Program-made: the position numbers and the translations under genes
Notes under the pieces: generated by a model
The model's database searches: none
Told to the model about the DNA's origin: nothing
What the model saw: the letters and a program-made list of their open reading frames with translations, nothing else
Shown: in pieces, positions 59,536-64,000 of the stretch
Numbering within the stretch: position 1 is the first letter of the stretch
Layout: every line of letters starts with the position of its first letter
Source: Macrococcus hajekii
GTDB taxonomy: Bacteria; Bacillota; Bacilli; Staphylococcales; Staphylococcaceae
Reading direction: 5' to 3'
Assembly: GCF_004359505.1 (NCBI RefSeq)
Contig: NZ_SCWE01000001.1
Location: 496,001 to 560,000 of the forward strand
DNA: 64,000 bases

Positions 59536-59565
59536 CAAAAAAACAGGCTGCTGATGCAGCCTGTT
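59536..59565 (-). terminator. Terminator of acnA
   Basis: Stem AACAGGCTGC/GCAGCCTGTT (59542-59551/59556-59565), T-run on the minus strand. Confidence 0.9.
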
Positions 59566-59567
59566 CA

Positions 59568-62273
59568 TTACGCTAGTTTGTTACGAAGCACCATCTGGAG
59601 AATACCGCCATGACGATAGTAATCAATCTCAACTTCTGAATCAAAGCGAGCAAGTGCATCAAATTCAACTTCAGAACCATCCTCTTTAATAGCTGTTACG
59701 TGAACGATATCACGTGGTCTGATAGCATCACTGATATCAATAGAAATGGATTCCTTTCCTGTCAGTCCCAGTGCCTCAGCTGATTCACCTTTCATAAACT
59801 GTAAAGGTAACACGCCCATCATGACAAGATTAGAGCGGTGAATACGCTCATAACTCTGAGCAATAACAGTTTTAACACCGAGCAGGTTTGTCCCTTTAGC
59901 AGCCCAGTCACGTGATGATCCCATACCGTAGTCATGACCAGCGAGGACCGCAAGCCCTGTACCATCCTGCTGGTATTTCATCGCTGCATCGAAGATCGGC
60001 ATCACTTCACCAGTCGGCCAGTATGTTGTATAACCACCTTCAGTGCCTGGTGCGATCTGGTTCTTAATACGAATATTGGCAAACGTACCTCTCATCATGA
60101 CTTCATGGTTACCTCGTCTAGAACCATATGAATTGAAGTCACGAATATCCACACCATGATTTCTTAAATACTGTCCTGCCGGAGTATCCTTACCGATAGC
60201 GCCTGCAGGTGAAATATGGTCTGTCGTCACTGAATCGCCGAATTTCCCCATCACACGCAGGTCATTAAGTGGCTGAATCGCACCCGGTTCCTTAGATAAT
60301 CCCTGGAAGAATGTTGGATTCTGAATATAAGTGGAGTTAGGATCAAAGTCATATAATGGCTGATCTGTTGATTCAATCTTATTCCATAATTCATTTGATT
60401 CAAAGACCGACTCATATTCTTTACGGAAAAGCTCTGGTGTCACAACTGATTGCACAGCTGAGCTGACTTCATCGATAGATGGCCAAATATCTTTCAGGAA
60501 GACATCCTGTCCATCCTGTCCCTGACCTAGCGGATCATTCTGCAGGTCGATATCTACTGTACCCGCAAGCGCATAGGCGACAACGAGCTGTGGTGAGGCC
60601 AGATAATTAGCTTTAACAAGTGGGTGAATACGTCCTTCAAAGTTACGGTTACCTGATAAAACAGATGTAACAAGTAAGTCTTCTCTTGAAATCGCTTCTT
60701 CAATCTCTGGTAATAATGGTCCAGAGTTACCGATACAAGTCGTACAGCCATAACCGACTGTGTTAAAGCCAAGCTCATCAAGATAATTCTGCAAGCCACT
60801 CGCTTCAAGATAACCTGTCACGACTTTAGAGCCTGGTGCAAGAGATGTTTTCACAAACTCAGGAACCTTTAAGCCTTTTTCGACAGCCTTTTTAGCGACA
60901 AGCCCTGCTCCGAGCATCACATAAGGGTTAGATGTATTCGTACATGACGTAATTGCTGCAATAGCAATATCGCCTGTCTTCATTTTACTTTGTTGACCGT
61001 CAGCAAAATTAATGACTGCCTCTTTATCAAATTCATCTTTATCAAAGCCATGGCCCTGATTACCTGCTGGTGCCGTAACAGATTTGACGAATGCTTTCTG
61101 CATATCACTCAGTTTAATTAAATCCTGTGGTCTTTTTGGACCTGATAGTGACGCTTCAACAGAAGAGAGATCTAGTTTAACGATGTCCGTGTAAGTCGGT
61201 TCAGGCTGATCAACAGTAAAGAACATATTATTCTTCACTAAATATTCTTTTACAACCTGAATATGAGAATCATCACGACCAGTCAGTCTTAAGTATTGAA
61301 GTGCTTCTTCATCAACCGGGAAGAAACCACATGTTGCACCGTATTCAGGGGCCATATTAGCAATCGTTGCACGGTCTGCAAGCGGTAACTTCTCTACACC
61401 TGGACCGAAGAACTCGACAAACTTGCCGACAACACCTTTTTTACGAAGTTCCTGTGTCACGCGTAATGCAAGATCTGTTGCCGTCGTCCCTTCAGGTAAT
61501 TGTCCAGTCAGCTTAACGCCCACTACTTCTGGAATCGGGAAATAAGACGGCTGTCCGAGCATACCCGCCTCTGCTTCAATACCACCGACGCCCCATCCAA
61601 GTACGCCGATACCATTAATCATAGTAGTATGTGAGTCCGTTCCTACGAGAGTATCTGGAAACGCTACTTGTTCACCGTCAATCTCACGAACATGCACAAC
61701 ATTTGCTAAATATTCCAGATTGACCTGGTGTACAATGCCGGTAGCTGGTGGCACAGCACGGTAGTTATCAAATGCCTTAGTCGCCCAGTTCAGAAACTGA
61801 TAACGTTCCTTGTTACGTGCAAACTCAAGTTCAACATTGCGTTGTAATGCTGATTCGTTTCCGTATTGATCAACTTGTACAGAATGGTCGATAACGAGAT
61901 CCACGGGCACTTCAGGATTAATCTTCGTGACGTCCCCTCCGACATCGTCCATTGCCTTACGAAGCGACGCTAAATCAACAACGGCAGGTACACCCGTGAA
62001 GTCCTGCAGAATAACGCGAGACGGCTTAAAAGGGACTTCTGCATTTGCATCATTCTTCTTACTCCATTTCACGAGATGCTTGATATGCTCTTCTGTGATG
62101 ACACGGCCATCAAACTGGCGCAATACTGATTCCAGTAAAACACGGATTGAGTATGGCAGCTTCTTGATTTCCCCTAGCCCCAGTTCTTCCAGTGATTGAA
62201 TACTGTAGAACGTATAAGACTTACCATTCAGTTCAAATGTCTGCTTTGAAGCTTGCTGAAGATTCGAATTCAT
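59568..62273 (-). CDS. acnA: Aconitate hydratase
   Basis: A 901-residue 4Fe-4S enzyme that interconverts citrate and isocitrate in the TCA cycle. Cluster cysteines are in [12 protein letters not shown] and [11 protein letters not shown]; active-site residues in [19 protein letters not shown] and the final SRDWAAKG. Iron-dependent, and in many bacteria able to bind mRNA when iron-starved. Ribosome site AGGGGGAAC: ten bases match the complement of the small RNA at 15945-15954. A CcpC/CcpE-type dyad lies upstream. Confidence 0.97.
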   Translation of the reverse strand: MNSNLQQASKQTFELNGKSYTFYSIQSLEELGLGEIKKLPYSIRVLLESVLRQFDGRVITEEHIKHLVKWSKKNDANAEVPFKPSRVILQDFTGVPAVVDLASLRKAMDDVGGDVTKINPEVPVDLVIDHSVQVDQYGNESALQRNVELEFARNKERYQFLNWATKAFDNYRAVPPATGIVHQVNLEYLANVVHVREIDGEQVAFPDTLVGTDSHTTMINGIGVLGWGVGGIEAEAGMLGQPSYFPIPEVVGVKLTGQLPEGTTATDLALRVTQELRKKGVVGKFVEFFGPGVEKLPLADRATIANMAPEYGATCGFFPVDEEALQYLRLTGRDDSHIQVVKEYLVKNNMFFTVDQPEPTYTDIVKLDLSSVEASLSGPKRPQDLIKLSDMQKAFVKSVTAPAGNQGHGFDKDEFDKEAVINFADGQQSKMKTGDIAIAAITSCTNTSNPYVMLGAGLVAKKAVEKGLKVPEFVKTSLAPGSKVVTGYLEASGLQNYLDELGFNTVGYGCTTCIGNSGPLLPEIEEAISREDLLVTSVLSGNRNFEGRIHPLVKANYLASPQLVVAYALAGTVDIDLQNDPLGQGQDGQDVFLKDIWPSIDEVSSAVQSVVTPELFRKEYESVFESNELWNKIESTDQPLYDFDPNSTYIQNPTFFQGLSKEPGAIQPLNDLRVMGKFGDSVTTDHISPAGAIGKDTPAGQYLRNHGVDIRDFNSYGSRRGNHEVMMRGTFANIRIKNQIAPGTEGGYTTYWPTGEVMPIFDAAMKYQQDGTGLAVLAGHDYGMGSSRDWAAKGTNLLGVKTVIAQSYERIHRSNLVMMGVLPLQFMKGESAEALGLTGKESISIDISDAIRPRDIVHVTAIKEDGSEVEFDALARFDSEVEIDYYRHGGILQMVLRNKLA

Positions 62274-62276
62274 ATT

Positions 62277-62286
62277 AGTTCCCCCT
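62277..62286 (-). promoter_or_regulatory. acnA ribosome site, predicted small-RNA target
   Basis: On the minus strand AGGGGGAACT, the Shine-Dalgarno of acnA, is exactly complementary to AGTTCCCCCT at 15945-15954 of the IsrR-like RNA. Pairing would cover the ribosome site. Prediction only. Confidence 0.6.
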
Positions 62287-62345
62287 ATTGATCATTAAAC
62301 TCTCTTTACATATTTATTTTAATCAATCTAAAGTGAGAAGTAAAT

Positions 62346-62375
62346 ATTATCAAAATTTAAATATCAAATATACAA
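62346..62375 (-). promoter_or_regulatory. acnA promoter
   Basis: On the minus strand TTGTAT (62375-62370), 18-base spacer, GATAAT (62351-62346). Gives a leader of about 65 bases. Confidence 0.55.
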
Positions 62376-62377
62376 TC

Positions 62378-62392
62378 ATAAGTTTTACTTAT
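62378..62392. promoter_or_regulatory. CcpC/CcpE-type dyad upstream of acnA
   Basis: ATAAGTTTTACTTAT, a perfect ATAA-N7-TTAT dyad as recognised by the LysR-type CcpC/CcpE citrate regulators. It lies directly upstream of the -35. Confidence 0.65.
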
Positions 62393-62396
62393 ATAA

Positions 62397-62423
62397 AAAG
62401 TGTTCTCGCTATGAGAACACTTT
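62397..62423. terminator. Terminator of the Ktr-type gene
   Basis: 11-bp stem 62397-62407/62413-62423 with a T-run (minus strand). It sits directly upstream of the acnA regulatory region. Confidence 0.88.
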
Positions 62424-62426
62424 AGT

Positions 62427-63743
62427 TTAACCAGTCAGTATATCCTGTTTAGGATAATGATAGTGCTGCTTCTTAGGTTTCGAGAAGGTAAAGACGATAG
62501 TCAGCACGCCTATTTTACCGATCATCATCATTAAAATAATCAGTAACTTACCCAGTAAAGAAAGCTTTGCTGTGATGCCCATCGTCAGTCCGACAGTACC
62601 GAAGGCAGATACCACCTCAAAAAAAAGAGAGAGAAAAGGTAATTCTGGTTCAACCTGCACAAGAAGAAATGTAATGATGAAAATAATGGCTGAACTGAGC
62701 ACAACGATAGCAAAACTTCTCAGCAGAAATTTAAATTCAATAGCCCGGCGGAAAATATTGATTTCTTCCTGACCTTTGATATAGGACAATGTACCGAACA
62801 GTATCATGGCTGCCGTCGTCAGCTTAATACCTCCTGCCACTGAAGTGGAGCCCCCACCAATGAACATCAATAGCATCATCAATAGAAGTGAATCTGTGTT
62901 CATGGAGCCGATATCGATAGAATTAAAGCCTGCGGTGCGGGTCGTAATAGCCTGAAAGTATGCCATCTGAAACTGATCGAAGTAATGATGACCACCCAGT
63001 GTCTTCATGTTATTCATTTCAAGCAGAAAAATGAGGGCAGTAGCAACAGTATTGATAATCAATGTTCCTATCAGCATTATTTTAGTATGGACGCGCAGAG
63101 CCGTAAAAGTCTTCTTGTTATACAAGTCGATAAAGACCGTGAAGCCAAGACCACCTAATATAATAAGTGTAGTAACAATAAAATTGACGGCTGGATTCGT
63201 CTGATAGGACACCATATTATCGCTGTTCAGTGCAAATCCAGCATTATTAAAGGCACTGACAGATGTAAAGAGACTGCGGTAAAAACCTTCCAATAGACCA
63301 TACTCCGGTACCCATTCTATTGAAAGTAAAAAGGTGCCTGCACCTTCAAACATAAGACTAATAAACAGCACAATTTTAACAAGCCTTAATATACCCCCAA
63401 TACTTGTCTGATTGAGTGCTTCACTGATTAAAAACCGGTTCTTCAGACCTACTTTACGACCAATCAAAATAAAGATGACCATACCAAGCGTCACAATACC
63501 AAGTCCTCCAATTTGTATAAGTAACATAATGATGGTCAGACCGAAATAAGTATAGTCAGCTGTTATATCAATGGTAGAAAGTCCAGTTACGGTAAAAGCA
63601 CTTGTGGCAATAAAGAAGTGATCAATCAAGGCAACAGGTGACTTCTGAGAGATGGGCAAACATAAGAGCAATGTCCCTATTAATAATGTGATAACAAAAG
63701 ACAATAAGATAATAATATAAGGATTAAATTTTTTCTTTTTTAT
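62427..63743 (-). CDS. ktrB: Potassium uptake protein, KtrB/TrkH family
   Basis: A membrane pore subunit of Ktr-type K+ uptake, 438 residues. Four P-loop-like repeats with selectivity Gly: TVTGLSTIDI, NAGFALN, TRTAGFNSIDIG, GTVGLTMGIT. The reading frame extends 13 codons upstream of the first usual start (TTG 63704, without a ribosome site): AGGAGG lies eight bases before an AUA at 63743-63741, giving the family-typical N-terminus KKKKFNPYIIILLS. AUA initiation is rare, but fits position, spacing and family length best. Needs a KtrA/KtrC-type partner, not in this window. Confidence 0.88.
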   Translation of the reverse strand: MKKKKFNPYIIILLSFVITLLIGTLLLCLPISQKSPVALIDHFFIATSAFTVTGLSTIDITADYTYFGLTIIMLLIQIGGLGIVTLGMVIFILIGRKVGLKNRFLISEALNQTSIGGILRLVKIVLFISLMFEGAGTFLLSIEWVPEYGLLEGFYRSLFTSVSAFNNAGFALNSDNMVSYQTNPAVNFIVTTLIILGGLGFTVFIDLYNKKTFTALRVHTKIMLIGTLIINTVATALIFLLEMNNMKTLGGHHYFDQFQMAYFQAITTRTAGFNSIDIGSMNTDSLLLMMLLMFIGGGSTSVAGGIKLTTAAMILFGTLSYIKGQEEINIFRRAIEFKFLLRSFAIVVLSSAIIFIITFLLVQVEPELPFLSLFFEVVSAFGTVGLTMGITAKLSLLGKLLIILMMMIGKIGVLTIVFTFSKPKKQHYHYPKQDILTG

Positions 63744-63796
63744 GGTCGTTTCCTCCTATTCATTTTCTATTATCATCTAATGAGCGAATTAATCAA

Positions 63797-63826
63797 CAAA
63801 AAAAGACGAATCCAGCTGGATTCGTC
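63797..63826 (-). terminator. Terminator of the BCCT gene
   Basis: 10-bp stem 63805-63814/63817-63826, T-run on the minus strand (63804-63797). Confidence 0.88.
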
Positions 63827-63835
63827 GCGAATATA

Positions 63836-64000
63836 CTATTCTTCTTTTCTGCGGAAACGTTTATGCGGTGTCAACGTTAATCCTAAATGCAATCGTTCTT
63901 TGTTCGCATCTTTATAGAAAGCGAACATCATACCTAATAATACGAATGAGAACGGGAATGCCACAATAATGGCCGCACTTTGTAATGCGTTAAGGCCACC
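63836..64000 (-). CDS. BCCT-family (betaine/choline/carnitine) transporter, C-terminal part
   Basis: The last 54 residues of a gene that runs off the right edge. A transmembrane helix GLNALQSAAIIVAFPFSFVL, then MMFAFYKDANKE and a basic tail PHKRFRRKEE, match the last helix and cytosolic end of BCCT osmolyte transporters such as OpuD. Substrate cannot be told from this part. Confidence 0.8.
   Translation of the reverse strand, partial: GGLNALQSAAIIVAFPFSFVLLGMMFAFYKDANKERLHLGLTLTPHKRFRRKEE

Overview
This window is chromosomal DNA from a low-GC Gram-positive bacterium of the family Staphylococcaceae. FemA and FemB (pentaglycine-type bridge builders), ArlR/ArlS, MsrR, CvfB, CvfC, topoisomerase IV ParE/ParC with AlsT, and the PgpB-like/ArlRS/OdhAB block all have their closest recalled relatives in Staphylococcus. 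The proteins are clearly diverged from the S. aureus versions I remember, so a Macrococcus (Macrococcoides) type genome is the best guess. The genus cannot be proved from the sequence alone.

Layout. 0-5.5 kb: a T-box-controlled tryptophanyl-tRNA synthetase, an Fst/par-like type I toxin-antitoxin cassette, two acetyltransferases, an IS30-family element with a nonsense-mutated transposase sitting in a small gene, then RNase HI-like and YhhQ genes. 5.6-18.1 kb, all on the plus strand: CvfC, bacilliredoxin, thyA-folA-plsC-ypmS-msrA-msrB-crr-yozE, ctpA-murG-PAP2, a Fur-box-flanked small RNA, and arlRS. 18.2-27.5 kb: odhAB, a VOC protein, a MoxR/VWA pair, and CodY-linked brnQ. 27.5-35 kb: telA-xpaC, acylphosphatase, DUF1033, cspA, an ABC-F ATPase, cvfB and pepF. 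35-46.5 kb: a secreted beta-propeller protein, femAB, a SatD/DUF3307 pair with palindromic operators, an M42 peptidase, an SOS-controlled Y-family polymerase, a cation efflux protein, a tautomerase and msrR. 46.6-64 kb, mainly minus strand: an AI-2E family transporter, glcT-ptsG with its attenuator, a secreted DUF1002 protein, alsT, parEC with a LexA box, plsY, acnA, a Ktr/Trk potassium channel subunit with an apparent AUA start, and the end of a BCCT transporter.

How it fits together. Much of the window is core metabolism, envelope and stress housekeeping, and its regulation is legible: T-box (trpS), Fur (small RNA), CodY (brnQ), LexA (polymerase and parEC), GlcT antitermination (ptsG), a CcpC/CcpE-type dyad (acnA) and a cre-like site (odhA). 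The most interesting signals are: (i) an IsrR-like, doubly Fur-boxed sRNA between the PAP2 gene and arlR, whose C-rich loop is perfectly complementary to the ribosome binding sites of acnA (10 nt) and odhA (9 nt) in this same window; (ii) a compact par/Fst toxin-antitoxin locus whose antisense RNA carries an 18/21 copy of the toxin start region; (iii) a 12-bp motif (ATTATGTAAACT) repeated exactly in four intergenic gaps; (iv) a SatD/DUF3307 operon with a nucleotide-cyclase-like fold signature and paired operators; and (v) a chromosomal DHFR carrying Tyr98, the residue linked to trimethoprim resistance in S. aureus. No tRNA, rRNA, CRISPR array or prophage was seen.
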